Notes: a model not told the origin generated them from the sequence alone. A stretch of 64,000 nucleotides of DNA from JAPPLB01 sp965218555 (GCA_965218555.1 OZ244625.1:1674001-1738000); one strand, 5' to 3'; numbered from the stretch's first letter, positions 35,575 through 44,555 are shown. Made by a program: numbers and translations.

Positions 35575-37281
35575 TCAGTTCCCCGCTTTCCTGCGGTAGA
35601 CCTGGTACGTTCTCGTGCGCGGCTCGCTTCCGCGGTCCCACCAGGAGACACGATCCGGATAGGAGTATTCCCAGACGTTCTCGAAGCGCTCATCGAGACC
35701 GCGGGGATATCCTCCGCGCGGGTCCCAGAACACATACCAATCAACGCCGGGGTAATCGTCGAACTGATCGTCGGGTATGCGGCCGCGGAATTGCCGGTTG
35801 TGGGGCGCGGCGCTGTCGAGCAGCGCGACCCAATGCATCTCGGGGATATGGAAATAAACGGCCATGCCCTTGACGTTGCGGAAGAAGGCGACCTTGTCGC
35901 CGGGAGCGGCGTTGGCCTGAAGGTAGTCGATCAGGGGCTGGGTGTAAGAGGCATCGCGGGTCAGTTGGCGTTCCAGCATCTGCTCGCCGCCGGAACGGTT
36001 CCAGTTGAGGTTGGGCCAGATGACGACCCCCGCCAACAATGCGGCGGCGGCCCGTTTGCCGGCGGCGCGCTCGGTCTGCGCGGCCGCCAGGGCGCAGAGC
36101 AATACCGCGGCCGGCAGCGTCTGATAGTAGTGCCGCGGATTCGCTCTGTACTTTCCGACGGCCACCCCGACCAAGGGCGACAGGAACAGGACCAATCCCG
36201 CCAGCAGGGCCGCGCGGCTCCAGACTCCCCGTGACGGCAGCTTCCGCCAAGCCCGGAAGAAACCCGCCGGCACGATCAGGCAAACGGCGGCGAACGGCCA
36301 GAACGCCGGGGCGGACAGACCCAGGATATCCGAGACCGAGTAGAAGAACGGCGACAGTGCAAGAAGAGAGCCGCCCCCCAGCAGCGCGGTCAGGGCCGGC
36401 GGCGAAGAGGGCACCCGCCGGGAGAACAGAAGGAACCCGACCGGAACCAGCAGAACCAGCGGCACGGCCCGCCAGAAATCCCGGCCGCGAACCGCCAGCG
36501 CCGAAGCGTAGATATCATCGAGCGAGCGATCGACCGGCGGCGGCCACATGCCGGCGAACTCCCAGTGCAGGAGGCGGAACTCGATGCCCAACACGACGGC
36601 CAGGATGGCCGACAGCTTGACGAACCCCCGCAGGAACCGCCGGTCGGCCTCGATCAAGGCGAATACGCCGAGCGAAAGCCACATCCCCGCGAAAGCCAGG
36701 TAATTCGACAGGTAGAGCATCACGCCGTAGAGTCCCAGCCGGAGATAGAAGGCCCGCGACGCGGCGCGCTCCGGTTCGCGGAAGTACCGGCACATCTCGA
36801 GCAGCAGCAACGCCGCCGCCAGCAGGATGAGGACGTAATAACGGGAGCTTCGCGCGGCGTAGAGAAAGTAGATCGAGAGGAGCCCGATGCCGGGAAGCAT
36901 CAGAGGACGCGCGCCGCCGCCGAAGAGCACCACGCCCACGCGGTAGAGAACGAACAGCGTCGCCGCGCCGATCAGGGCGAAGGGCGCCCGGGCCGTCCAG
37001 GTACTGACGCCGAGCAGCTTGAACCCCGCCGCGCTCACGTAGAACTGCAGCCAGCTCTGCATGGCGGGCAACAGATGGGAGTTGACGTCGTGGCCGTCCG
37101 CCGCCTGCACGATCAGTTGCTCGCCGTCGAAGACGCGGGGGATCCACACGCCGCTCTCGGCCATCAACCGCCCCCAGTTGGCGGTCGTCGTCTCGTCGCG
37201 CCAAAGCGGAACGCCATCGAGGCGCCAGAAAAGCAGGAACGCCGAGAGGACAACGAGCAGGACGGCGAGAGCGTTGCGCAT
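35575..37281 (-). CDS. GT39/ArnT-like membrane glycosyltransferase
   Basis: A 568-residue protein from ATG 37281. Twelve or so hydrophobic segments are followed by a soluble C-terminal domain (about 440-568). The first loop contains DGVPLWRDETTTANW, with the acidic catalytic pair expected of GT-C enzymes such as PMT/ArnT. These use polyprenyl-phosphate sugars to glycosylate proteins or lipids in the periplasm. It converges with the GT2-UPF0104 pair, suggesting a common sugar-transfer role. A full palindromic repeat starts 35 bases upstream, in the likely promoter region. The acceptor is unknown. Confidence 0.75.
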   Translation of the reverse strand: MRNALAVLLVVLSAFLLFWRLDGVPLWRDETTTANWGRLMAESGVWIPRVFDGEQLIVQAADGHDVNSHLLPAMQSWLQFYVSAAGFKLLGVSTWTARAPFALIGAATLFVLYRVGVVLFGGGARPLMLPGIGLLSIYFLYAARSSRYYVLILLAAALLLLEMCRYFREPERAASRAFYLRLGLYGVMLYLSNYLAFAGMWLSLGVFALIEADRRFLRGFVKLSAILAVVLGIEFRLLHWEFAGMWPPPVDRSLDDIYASALAVRGRDFWRAVPLVLLVPVGFLLFSRRVPSSPPALTALLGGGSLLALSPFFYSVSDILGLSAPAFWPFAAVCLIVPAGFFRAWRKLPSRGVWSRAALLAGLVLFLSPLVGVAVGKYRANPRHYYQTLPAAVLLCALAAAQTERAAGKRAAAALLAGVVIWPNLNWNRSGGEQMLERQLTRDASYTQPLIDYLQANAAPGDKVAFFRNVKGMAVYFHIPEMHWVALLDSAAPHNRQFRGRIPDDQFDDYPGVDWYVFWDPRGGYPRGLDERFENVWEYSYPDRVSWWDRGSEPRTRTYQVYRRKAGN

Positions 37282-37316
37282 CAAGCGGGGCAGGCCATTG
37301 CGCCTGCGGAGAGCCT

Positions 37317-37497
37317 AGCCTACATTTCTCACCACCCGACGGTCGAAGCACGCGATACGACCGCCATGACTTCGTTGCGCTTGCTTGCCGTGCTCGATGT
37401 ACTTTCAAGTACACCTGCGCGCGCCAAGCGGGCTCACGCCTCGTCCTGCCGGCCCTCTCACGCACTTCGCCTCGCCGCGTGGTGAGAAATACAGGCT
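37317..37497 (+). repeat. Palindromic repeat, full copy (short type, 181 bp)
   Basis: Begins AGCCTACATTTCTCACCAC and ends GTGGTGAGAAATACAGGCT, so even the single change in each end is mirrored. The internal CGAAGCACGCGATACGACCG block and GTACTTTCAAGTAC centre are intact. It lies upstream of the GT39-like gene. Confidence 0.85.
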
Positions 37498-37527
37498 AGT
37501 ATAGCCGACGCCCGCCGCTCGGGGGAA

Positions 37528-37688
37528 AGCCGTGATTCGCTAAAAGCCGCGATTCGTGTCTCGTGACCCCAAAACCCGAGGTCGACGATACGGCCGTCGC
37601 TCAAGGGCGGCTTGCGTAAAAGCCGTGTTTCGTGTCTCGTGTTTCGTGATTCGTGCAAAACCGTTGGTCTGGCCTGGTGTTGCTCAAG
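37528..37688 (+). repeat. Heptanucleotide array with core segment
   Basis: Units of TTTCGTG, TCTCGTG and ATTCGTG preceded by AAAGCCGTG, then AAAACCGTTGGTCTGGCCTG, the start of the recurring core found with these arrays elsewhere (41309, 44363, 49068). Confidence 0.7.
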
Positions 37689-37704
37689 TCGGAAACAAGA
37701 CAGA

Positions 37705-37796
37705 CAAGCACACCTAAGCACTCCAAGCGGCTCGCGCCTCGTCCTGACGGCCCTCTCACACACTTCGTCTCGGCATGTGGTGAGAAATGCAGGCCA
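37705..37796 (+). repeat. Right-arm half copy of the palindromic repeat
   Basis: From the CAAGCACACCT centre to GTGGTGAGAAATGCAGGCC this is a complete right arm with no left arm. It ends three bases before the stop codon of the minus-strand regulatory-repeat protein. Confidence 0.75.
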
Positions 37797-37799
37797 GAT

Positions 37800-39512
37800 C
37801 TACCGCAGCCCTTCGCGGTCGAACTGTTCCAGGGTGGGCAGGGCCTGGAGGTCGAGCGCCGCCGTCTCACCCGTCTTCACTTCAACTTTCTTGCCATGGC
37901 GAGCGAGTTTCCGTCGATATCTCGGGTCTTCGATGCTGTAACCGGCGCGGTCCGGAAACGCGAATGCCTCATACTCGCCGGGCGGCACTCCGGTGATCTC
38001 GAATCCGCCCTGCCGCACCCGTCCCAAGAGCCGGCGGTGAGAAGGCGAGCCCTCCTTGGCCGGCAGGAGCCTCACCGTGCTGGCAGGGGGACGCAGGCCG
38101 CCCTTGGCGAGGAAGTCAACCGACGACTCGCCGTCCTCCGACTCCCGCACGGTCCCCCGGACGGTCCCCGTCGCAAAACTCATCGTGACAATCACGTCGC
38201 CGGAAATCCCGCTCAGCGGGACGGTCAGCTTCGATCCTTTTACACGGTGGCCGTCGATCTCGATCCCTTCGACATAGGCGCCTTTCAGGCCCATCACCAT
38301 GAGCCGATACTGCCCTGGGAACGCTGTCAACTCGAATGGCCCTTCCATGCCCATCCCCTTGACTTTCCCGAACATGCCGCGAGTGCGCCTGGTTTCTGTC
38401 GGGTCCAGGAAGTCCGCTTCCAGCCGAATCTGCGACGACCAGGCCCCGCTTTCATCGCCGACGGAATCCGGCGGGGCAAGCAGGACCAGCCGGCCCACGA
38501 TGTCGCGCTCGGCATGAGCCTCGATCTCGACGGCCTCCACCGTTCCTTCCGACACCGTGAACGGTTGGCGGCCGAAAGCCTGGCTGCCGGTTCGACGGTC
38601 AAACAGGCGTGCGACCGCTATGTAACGTCCCACCGGCAACCCGAACAAGGAGAACAACCCCTGCGCGGTTGTCGACCGGCTCCCGACGTGCCTGACCGAA
38701 CGCCCGTCCCGCCGATACACCTCGAATCGGCATGCGCTACAAGACAGGCGCGCGTCCGTGCTCAAGACGCGGCCGTGAGCGCTGGTGGGCGGTGGTGTCA
38801 CAAGGCGCACGTCGATCCCCTGCTTCTCTTCTCCCCACTCCACCTTGATACGAGCAGCGCCGCTCAACGACTCGGCGTTCGGAAAGTAGCCCGGCGCGGT
38901 GGCGAAACGAAGCTGGCCATCCAAACCCGGCTTTTCCTTGGAACGGACCGCGATCAAATACTCGCCCGCCGACAGTCCAAAGATGCGGTAAACGCCGCGA
39001 TCGTCCGTTCGAAAACCACCTTGACCGCGGGCTATGCGGGACCCTTGGTCCCGCCATCGGGCACGGCCTTCAAGGAATTGTTCCCGTAGCGCCTCCACTC
39101 TCGCGCCGACGACAGCGCGGCCGTTTTCGTCCAGAACTCGTCCGGTGATAATCGCCGAGCGGTTGATTCGCAGATCCAGACCATCCAACGGCCGGCCGGA
39201 GGGAATCCGGATCCTCTTATGCAACAACCCGTAGCCGGACGCCGCAACACCAACCCCGTGATCCCCGGCCGGCGCGTTCTCGATGACAAACGACCCGTTG
39301 AAGCGGGTGAACACCGACACCTTTTCGCGCTCGCGGGCCGTGATCGCCACCTTGGCGCCTCGGACCGGACCGCCGCTCTGCGCCGAAAGCACTCGCCCGC
39401 GCACCTCGGTCGTCTCGGCCGGTTGGGCCGGGTCGGTGGCCGGCCCGCCGGGCTGCGCATACAACCAGCCCGCCCACGCGAGGATCGAAGCGGCAAGAAC
39501 GCGAGTCTTCAT
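37800..39512 (-). CDS. Secreted carboxypeptidase-regulatory-like repeat protein
   Basis: A 570-residue protein with a signal peptide (VLAASILAWAGWLYAQ) followed by several beta-sandwich modules of the carboxypeptidase-regulatory/Cna-B kind. Recurrent patterns are EVRGRVLSAQSGGPVRGAKV, ITGRVLDENGRAVVGARVEA, and phrases ending GEYLIAVRS, GRYIAVARL, GQYRLMVMG and GEYEAFAFP. Such proteins are abundant and exported in Acidobacteriota; their role is probably surface binding or structure. No catalytic residues were found. Ten bases separate it from a similar gene upstream, so the two form an operon. Confidence 0.75.
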   Translation of the reverse strand: MKTRVLAASILAWAGWLYAQPGGPATDPAQPAETTEVRGRVLSAQSGGPVRGAKVAITAREREKVSVFTRFNGSFVIENAPAGDHGVGVAASGYGLLHKRIRIPSGRPLDGLDLRINRSAIITGRVLDENGRAVVGARVEALREQFLEGRARWRDQGSRIARGQGGFRTDDRGVYRIFGLSAGEYLIAVRSKEKPGLDGQLRFATAPGYFPNAESLSGAARIKVEWGEEKQGIDVRLVTPPPTSAHGRVLSTDARLSCSACRFEVYRRDGRSVRHVGSRSTTAQGLFSLFGLPVGRYIAVARLFDRRTGSQAFGRQPFTVSEGTVEAVEIEAHAERDIVGRLVLLAPPDSVGDESGAWSSQIRLEADFLDPTETRRTRGMFGKVKGMGMEGPFELTAFPGQYRLMVMGLKGAYVEGIEIDGHRVKGSKLTVPLSGISGDVIVTMSFATGTVRGTVRESEDGESSVDFLAKGGLRPPASTVRLLPAKEGSPSHRRLLGRVRQGGFEITGVPPGEYEAFAFPDRAGYSIEDPRYRRKLARHGKKVEVKTGETAALDLQALPTLEQFDREGLR

Positions 39513-39522
39513 GCTTACACCG

Positions 39523-41046
39523 TCAGCGCTCTGCCGTCAGGTCGACTTCCATCTCGAAGCCCGCCTCGACCGTGATCGTCCGGACCGCCGAGGCGGTCTC
39601 TGCCCACACCTCTTCATCGGAGACATCGGTGTCGGGGTCGCTCCAGGCAGCGATCCGATACTCGCCCGGAATCACCTTATTGAACACAAACACACCGTTC
39701 TCGTCCGCCGGGGAGGAAAACGAACCGCGGCCGCCGCGCAGGCCGACGAGGAAATGCGCACCCGCGGGCCGGGATGACTGGCCGCCGCCGCGGGCCAGGC
39801 GAACCGTGCCGCGAACCTTGGCGAACTCAGACGAAACCGCCATCTCCAGATCGGTCATCGATCCCGGGTGCACCGTGAAGGTGTAGCCCTCAACGAGGTA
39901 GCGGTCGCCGGGACGCAGCGAGGCGCTGTACTCGCCCGGGGGCAGCCCGCTGTGCTCGAACGTATAGTCGGGACCTTCGACCCGCAGGTAGTCCCAGGCC
40001 CCCGGTTCGGTCCCCTTGGGATAGATTCGAATATTCAGGCTGCTCTTCTCCCCATCCGCAAACGCGACCCGGCCGCGAACGCCCGTCGGAGGGGAAGGCC
40101 GCAAACGCAAATCCATCAGATCCCGGTCGAGGGTCAGCTCCGCGAGCAGCCGAAAGTCCTGCTCAAAGCCTGAGCCCTGTCTCACGGTCTGCAAGACGTA
40201 ATCCCCTTTCTCGAGCCCATCAATCCGAAACTTCCCGCCCGGAGCCCCCATGAACTTGACCCAGAGGTCGCCATCGCCGGTGGCCTTGGGCCGGATGCCG
40301 ATGTAGGTTGGGCCAAGTTCTTTGTCCGTGAGCCGTTCGACGATTCCGGAAATCGAGAACACGCCGGCGTCCCCCTGCAGTTGAAAGCTCACCTCCTGGG
40401 GTTCGCCGCCACCGGTGATTTCCATCTCACGAGCGTCGAGCTGGAACTTCGGCCGCCAGCCAGGGAACAGGAAGCGCATCCGCGCCTCCAACAGGTAGCG
40501 GCCCGGCTTCAGGTCCCAGATACGGAAGTAGCCACGGTCGTCGCTAAGCGCGCGCCCTGCCGCCCTGCGGCCCGCACGTCCCGCACCACGACCCGAGCCG
40601 CGCGGCGCCGGCGGCGCACCGGAAGCCGGCGTGAGCGTCACTTCCACCCCTTCCACCGGCCCTCCGAAATCGTCGCTCAGATATCCCTCGAGCACTCCGG
40701 CGCGGGCGGCCACGAAGTCAACGCTGCCGCACTCGCCCTCCGGCGGGCAGGTCCGCGTGATCGTTTCCGAGTCCAGCTCGCCCGCTTTGACCGTGTAGTA
40801 ACCCTCGGCGGCAACACTCAGAGTTACGCGGCCTTCGGGTACGTCCTTCAGCAGATAGCGCCCTTGCGAGTCGGTCGTGGCCTGCGCGACTACGCGTTCA
40901 GGACTGCCGGCCTTGACCTGCACGTAGGCGTCGGGCAGCGGAATCGCATCGGAGCCGTCTTGCTGGGATACCGTGCCCGTGAGGAAGGCGGCCCCCCAGG
41001 CCGCCGGGGCGAGCACCAACGACCAGGCCAGGGCAAGAAAGGTCAT
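39523..41046 (-). CDS. Secreted carboxypeptidase-regulatory-like repeat protein
   Basis: A 507-residue protein from ATG 41046 (MTFLALAWSLVLAPAAWGA, signal peptide). The open frame extends further upstream into heptanucleotide repeats, which I exclude. Modules show the same pattern as the neighbour: LTGTVSQQDGSDAIPLPDAY, GYLSDDFGGPVEGVEVTLTP, GRYLLEARM, GDYVLQTVR, GEYSASLRP and GEYRIAAWS. A low-complexity Gly/Arg/Ala stretch lies near residues 165-185. First gene of a two-gene leftward operon with a paralogue; both probably act outside the cell. Function unknown. Confidence 0.75.
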   Translation of the reverse strand: MTFLALAWSLVLAPAAWGAAFLTGTVSQQDGSDAIPLPDAYVQVKAGSPERVVAQATTDSQGRYLLKDVPEGRVTLSVAAEGYYTVKAGELDSETITRTCPPEGECGSVDFVAARAGVLEGYLSDDFGGPVEGVEVTLTPASGAPPAPRGSGRGAGRAGRRAAGRALSDDRGYFRIWDLKPGRYLLEARMRFLFPGWRPKFQLDAREMEITGGGEPQEVSFQLQGDAGVFSISGIVERLTDKELGPTYIGIRPKATGDGDLWVKFMGAPGGKFRIDGLEKGDYVLQTVRQGSGFEQDFRLLAELTLDRDLMDLRLRPSPPTGVRGRVAFADGEKSSLNIRIYPKGTEPGAWDYLRVEGPDYTFEHSGLPPGEYSASLRPGDRYLVEGYTFTVHPGSMTDLEMAVSSEFAKVRGTVRLARGGGQSSRPAGAHFLVGLRGGRGSFSSPADENGVFVFNKVIPGEYRIAAWSDPDTDVSDEEVWAETASAVRTITVEAGFEMEVDLTAER

Positions 41047-41050
41047 TGGG

Positions 41051-41105
41051 GAAAGGCCGTGATTCGTGTCAAAAAAGCCGTGTCTCGTGTCTCGTGACCC
41101 GAAAA
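41051..41105 (+). repeat. Heptanucleotide array upstream of the regulatory-like operon
   Basis: AAGGCCGTGATTCGTGTC, then AAAAAGCCGTG with TCTCGTG units. It begins five bases from the start codon of the leftward gene, so it occupies the place of its ribosome site and promoter. Confidence 0.65.
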
Positions 41106-41173
41106 ACGAAGCAGGCGATGTGGACATCCTGACTTCACAGCGACCTTCCCTGCCGCCCTGATCCCGCCGGCTC

Positions 41174-41249
41174 GGCCAAGCGGCTCGCACCTTGTCCTGA
41201 CGGCCCTCTCACGGACTTCGCCTCCGCACGTGGTGAGATATGCAGGCTA
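41174..41249 (+). repeat. Right-arm half copy of the palindromic repeat
   Basis: Runs from CCAAGCGGCTCGCACC to GTGGTGAGATATGCAGGCT, matching the outer right arm; the left arm is replaced by a heptanucleotide-associated segment. Confidence 0.7.
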
Positions 41250-41284
41250 TCAAAGGTTGACGCAAACTCGGGCGCTTGGGTTTC

Positions 41285-41490
41285 GCAAAAGCCGTGATTC
41301 GTGTCTCGTGATTCGTGAAAAGCCCGTTGGTCGGGCTTGGGGTTGCTCTCGTTGGTAACGCCGTAGGGTCGGGGAAAAGGCCGTGGTTCGTGTCTCGTGA
41401 CCCTAACAAGGAAGGAGGCGAGATGGCCGCCTTGACCTCGTTGCACCGGCTTGCCGTGCTCGATAGGGAAAGGCCGTGTTTCTTGACCTC
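41285..41490 (+). repeat. Heptanucleotide array, core and left-arm hybrid
   Basis: Arrays of ATTCGTG/TCTCGTG flank the recurring core (AAAGCCCGTTGGTCGGGCTT, then GGGGTTGCTCTCGTTGGTAA). After a second array, the stretch GCCTTGACCTCGTTGCACCG, continued by GCTTGCCGTGCTCGAT, matches the interior of the palindrome's left arm. Nothing protein-coding is supported here. Confidence 0.65.
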
Positions 41491-41491
41491 T

Positions 41492-41517
41492 GGGCCGGAA
41501 ACCTCCATGTCCGGCCC
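41492..41517 (-). terminator. Hairpin downstream of hicB (copy 1)
   Basis: An 8-bp perfect stem GGGCCGGA / TCCGGCCC with a 10-base loop. The same structure lies below hicB copy 2 (about 48147-48172) and the hicB stub near 57400, where one stem position changes to a G-T pair, so the fold is kept. Confidence 0.45.
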
Positions 41518-41555
41518 CTTGCGGTGATGCCGTGCCTGCACTTTCGGCACCGGGG

Positions 41556-41963
41556 CTATCCGGCCTTGCCGTGACGCTCGATGAAGGACAGCGCGGCCTG
41601 CGTCAGGAAGCCGGATCGGGATGTCCCGGCGAGTTTCGCGGCGTGGTCGATCAGCGCGACGGCGCGCTCCGGGATCGTCACATTCAACCGGACGGTCTTG
41701 TTTGAGACCGTTAACTTGTCGAGGTCGACGTGGATCGCCGTAAGAATCTCATCCGGCGCCACGGTGACCAGCGCATCGGAGTCCGGCTGCGGGATGGTCT
41801 CGCCGTTGGCCAGCATGCCGTCAAGGTGACAGAGGATGGCCTCTTCGCTGTTGCGGAGCGCTTCGCGGAGCGTGTCGCCGGCCGAAAAGCACCCCAGCAG
41901 ATCGACGACTTCGACACTGTAACCGCCCTCGGTCTCGCGGTGAAGTTTGGCAAGGAAGAGCAT
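41556..41963 (-). CDS. hicB: HicB-family antitoxin, copy 1
   Basis: A 135-residue HicB antitoxin. The N-terminal partial RNase-H-like domain (MLFLAKLHRETEGGYSVEVV, then GCFSAGDTLREALRNSEEAI) blocks the toxin. The C-terminal ribbon-helix-helix (VRLNVTIPERAVALIDHAAK) binds the operator. ATG 41963 overlaps the hicA stop (TAATG) and has a G-rich ribosome site inside hicA. Copy 2 at 48212 is nearly identical. Its partner hicA is split by an IS21-family element, so this antitoxin is now separated by 2.1 kb of insertion DNA from its promoter and can only be expressed by read-through or a new promoter. Confidence 0.88.
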   Translation of the reverse strand: MLFLAKLHRETEGGYSVEVVDLLGCFSAGDTLREALRNSEEAILCHLDGMLANGETIPQPDSDALVTVAPDEILTAIHVDLDKLTVSNKTVRLNVTIPERAVALIDHAAKLAGTSRSGFLTQAALSFIERHGKAG

Positions 41964-42157
41964 TACCTGTCCCCCCATTCCCAACCGGCCTGGCGGTATA
42001 TGCGGCGGAGGAGCCAGACGGCCAGGTCTTTCCTCGGATGCGGTGTTGGCGGCAATGCTAATTTGCACATTTTCGACAAGCCAAAATTGCACACTTTTCA
42101 CCGGCGGGAAGACCGCTGCTCCAGCATGTGGGCGAGGCCACATGGAGGGGCGGAGAG

Positions 42158-43177
42158 ATGTACGACATGGAGGCGAAGATGCTGCTGAAGCATTACTTGG
42201 AGCAAGGGGTGTCGAAGGCCGAGCTGGCACGGCGGTTCCAGCTCAGTCGGCGGACGATCCACTACTGGATCGAGTCCGGTCAGTTGGACCGGGAGCTGAC
42301 CACGGAGGCGGGCGGCTATGCGCGGCGGGCGCCGATCGCGCGCAAGTTGGACCCGTACAAGGGGATGATCGAGGCGCGCCTGGAGGTGTATCCGAAGCTG
42401 ACGGTGCAGCGGCTGTATGAGGAGGTGCGGGCGGCGGGATACCCGGGCTGCTACGGGAGCGTGCGGGATTACGTGCGCCAGGTCCGGCCACGGGAGACAG
42501 CGGATCCGGTGGTACGGTTCGAGACGCCTCCGGGGCATCAGGGCCAGGTAGACTTCGGCGGCTTCCGGCTGCCGTGGGGACGGCGTCAGGCGCTGCTGGT
42601 GGTGCTGGGCTACTCGCGGCTGCTGTGGCTGCGGTTCTTCCAGCGGCAGACGATGGAGGTGCTGTGCCGCGGCCTGGAGGGCGCCTTCGAGCGCTTCGGG
42701 GGCGTGCCGCAGGAGCTGCTGTTCGACCAGATGCGGTCGGTGGTGGTGTCCGACGACCGCCTGCTGGGTGGGCCGCTGGCGCTGAACGCAGAGTTCTTGC
42801 GTTTCGCCGCGCACTGGGGCTTCCGGCCGCGGTCCTGCCGGCCCTACCGGGCACGGACCAAGGGCAAGGTGGAGCGGCCGATCCGCTATGTGCGGGAGAG
42901 CTTCTTTTACGGCCGGGAGTTTGTCAGTGACGCGGACCTGAACGAGCAGGCGGAGCGCTGGCTGGCGGAGACCGCCAACGTGCGGCGGCACGGCACGACC
43001 GGGGAGCGACCGCAGGAGCGGTTCGAGCGTGACGAGCGGGGAGCCTTGGGGCCGTTGGCATGCGGGCCGTACCAGCGCGTCGGAGGCCGGATGCGCCCGG
43101 CGGCTCCGTCTTGGGCCCCGACGCCAGTGGCCGTTGAGCGTCGGCCGTTGCGGGTGTACGCGGAGGTGGTGCGATGA
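42158..43177 (+). CDS. istA: IS21-family transposase IstA
   Basis: From ATG 42158 with GGAGAG directly before it, a 339-residue transposase. The N-terminal helix-turn-helix is VSKAELARRFQLSRRTIHYW. The DDE integrase core shows Asp in GHQGQVDFGGF, Asp in ELLFDQMRSVV, and Glu in RTKGKVERPIRYV. The C-terminus carries the basic RPQERFERDE region that precedes the Mu-C-like domain. It is slightly shorter than some IstA proteins but all catalytic residues are present. It overlaps istB by four bases (ATGA), indicating coupling. Confidence 0.93.
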   Translation: MYDMEAKMLLKHYLEQGVSKAELARRFQLSRRTIHYWIESGQLDRELTTEAGGYARRAPIARKLDPYKGMIEARLEVYPKLTVQRLYEEVRAAGYPGCYGSVRDYVRQVRPRETADPVVRFETPPGHQGQVDFGGFRLPWGRRQALLVVLGYSRLLWLRFFQRQTMEVLCRGLEGAFERFGGVPQELLFDQMRSVVVSDDRLLGGPLALNAEFLRFAAHWGFRPRSCRPYRARTKGKVERPIRYVRESFFYGREFVSDADLNEQAERWLAETANVRRHGTTGERPQERFERDERGALGPLACGPYQRVGGRMRPAAPSWAPTPVAVERRPLRVYAEVVR

Positions 43178-43986
43178 GCGCGCCGGCCGACGGGCGGCGC
43201 GCCCGGCTGCGGGCGATGCTGGCCGACCTGAAGATGCCGGGTGCGCTGGAGGCGGTGGACGGCATCCTGGCGCAACTCGACAGCGGCGCCGTGACCGCCG
43301 GCGAGGCTCTCGAGCGGCTGCTGGGCGCCCAGATCGCCCTGCGCAACAACCGCCGCTTGGAGACCGCCATGCGCGCCTCCCGGCTGCCCGCCGTGAAGAC
43401 CCTGGCGCAGTTCGACTTCGCCTTTCAGCCGAGCCTCAAGCGCGAGCAGATCGAGAGTCTGCACGAGCTCGGGTTCCTGGCCCGCCAGGAGAACGTCGTT
43501 CTGCTGGGGCCACCCGGAGTCGGCAAGACGCACTTGGCCATCAGTCTCGCCATCACCGCGGCGGAGTCGGGGCGGCGGGTCTACTACGGAACGCTGGCGA
43601 GCCTGATCGAGTCGCTGGAGCAGGCCCGTGCAGCGGGCCAGCTGGCGCGCCGCCTGCGCATGCTGACCCATCCGGCGCTGTTGGTCGTCGACGAGATCGG
43701 CTACCTGCCCGTCAGCCGCGATGGAGCCGTGCTGTTCTTCCAGCTGATCAACGCGCGCCACGAGCAGGCCTCGACCGTGCTGACCTCCAACAAGGGATTC
43801 GAAGAATGGGGCGCAGTACTGGGGGACGACGTCATGGCGGCGGCCCTGATCGACCGCCTGCTGCACCACTGCCACATCGTCAACATCCGCGGGAACAGCT
43901 TCCGGATGAGGGCTCACCAGGGGCTGTGGCGTTCCATGCAACGCGCGGACGGCGAAGCCACCCCGCCCGCAGGGACGGGAACATGA
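43174..43986 (+). CDS. istB: IS21-family helper ATPase IstB
   Basis: A 270-residue AAA+ ATPase related to DnaC. Walker A is LLGPPGVGKTHLAISLA, Walker B LLVVDEIGYLPVS, sensor-1 region TVLTSNKGFEEWGAVLGDD, and the arginine region RLLHHCHIVNIRGNSFR. IstB assembles on target DNA and stimulates IstA. The start overlaps istA. A 173-base tail follows to the right IS end, containing the terminal repeats. Confidence 0.93.
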   Translation: MSAPADGRRARLRAMLADLKMPGALEAVDGILAQLDSGAVTAGEALERLLGAQIALRNNRRLETAMRASRLPAVKTLAQFDFAFQPSLKREQIESLHELGFLARQENVVLLGPPGVGKTHLAISLAITAAESGRRVYYGTLASLIESLEQARAAGQLARRLRMLTHPALLVVDEIGYLPVSRDGAVLFFQLINARHEQASTVLTSNKGFEEWGAVLGDDVMAAALIDRLLHHCHIVNIRGNSFRMRAHQGLWRSMQRADGEATPPAGTGT

Positions 43987-44277
43987 CGGCTGCTGCACAG
44001 CTTGAGGTGGCCGGCTCCGGTCGCTCCGCTCCCTCCGACGGCCACCTCAACCCCCATCGCAACGAAGGGGGAAAGTCCGCCAAACCCGCGGCGGTTCTCC
44101 CCTCAAATGTGTGCAATTTTCGTTTGTCAGAAGTGCGCAATTTTCGTTTGACATTGACAGCGGCACGGTCACGCGGCCCGGTTTGGTCGGGTGCTTGAAG
44201 TTATGGTGGCTTCCGCAGACGTTCGCGACGACCCATCCGTCACGCTTCAGCCGCCGAATGAGCGCCGCGCTGCTCAT

Positions 44278-44298
44278 GTGTACCTAATAAGTATACAC
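44278..44298 (-). promoter_or_regulatory. Probable HicB operator and -10 region, hicAB copy 1
   Basis: Interrupted inverted repeat GTGTA...TACAC immediately before the hicA ATG, containing TATACT on the minus strand as a candidate -10 box. The same 21 bases with one change precede hicA copy 2 (48994-49014), which supports a conserved regulatory role. Confidence 0.5.
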
Positions 44299-44346
44299 AC
44301 CTCATATGTCATAGGTTGATTTTCATGTTTTGTAAAGGGAGTGTGC

Positions 44347-44520
44347 AAAGGCCGTGATTCGTGTCTCGTGATTCGTGAAAAACCGGTTGGCCGGGCTTGG
44401 GGTTGCTCTCGTTTGAGTCTCCTGAGGAACGGGGAAAAGGCCGTGGTTCCTGATTCGTGTCTCGTGTCTCGTGACCCGAAAAACGAAGCAGGAGATATGG
44501 CCGCCTTGACTTCGCCGCGA
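44347..44520 (+). repeat. Heptanucleotide arrays with core segment
   Basis: AAAGGCCGTGATTCGTGTCT and TCGTGATTCGTGAAAAACCG lead into the core (GTTGGCCGGGCTTGGGGTTG), then GGGGAAAAGGCCGTGG and another array ending TCTCGTGACCCGAAAAACGA. It lies just upstream of the hicA promoter. Confidence 0.7.
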
Positions 44521-44555
44521 CCTTCCCTGCCGCCCTGATCCGTCGGGAAAGCCTG

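Larger units (their letters stand above)
42044..44159 (+). mobile_element. IS21-family insertion sequence (2,116 bp)
   Basis: Ends are 5'-TGTTGG and TTGACA-3', the TG...CA ends typical of IS21. Flanking GCGG occurs once on each side (42040-42043 and 44160-44163) but only once in the uninterrupted paralogue, so it is a 4-bp target duplication. Multiple terminal repeats are visible: AAAATTGCACAC and TTTGCACATTTTCGACA on the left, and two copies of GCAATTTTCGTTTG on the right. It encodes istA and istB with a 4-bp overlap. Both frames are intact, so it may still be active. Confidence 0.92.
41963..44277 (-). pseudogene. hicA: hicA toxin gene split by an IS21-family insertion
   Basis: The 5' part (44277 down to 44160) encodes MSSAALIRRLKRDGWVVANV, then GSHHNFKHPTKPGRVTVP. 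The 3' part (42043 down to 41963) encodes HPRKDLAVWLLRRIYRQAGW followed by EWGDR. Removing the insertion and one copy of the GCGG duplication gives a 195-nt frame of 64 codons plus stop, the normal size of HicA mRNA interferase, with its catalytic His (GSHHNF). As it stands the toxin would be truncated within the element. The reading is confirmed by the paralogue at 48619-48993, which preserves the uninterrupted insertion site. Confidence 0.88.
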
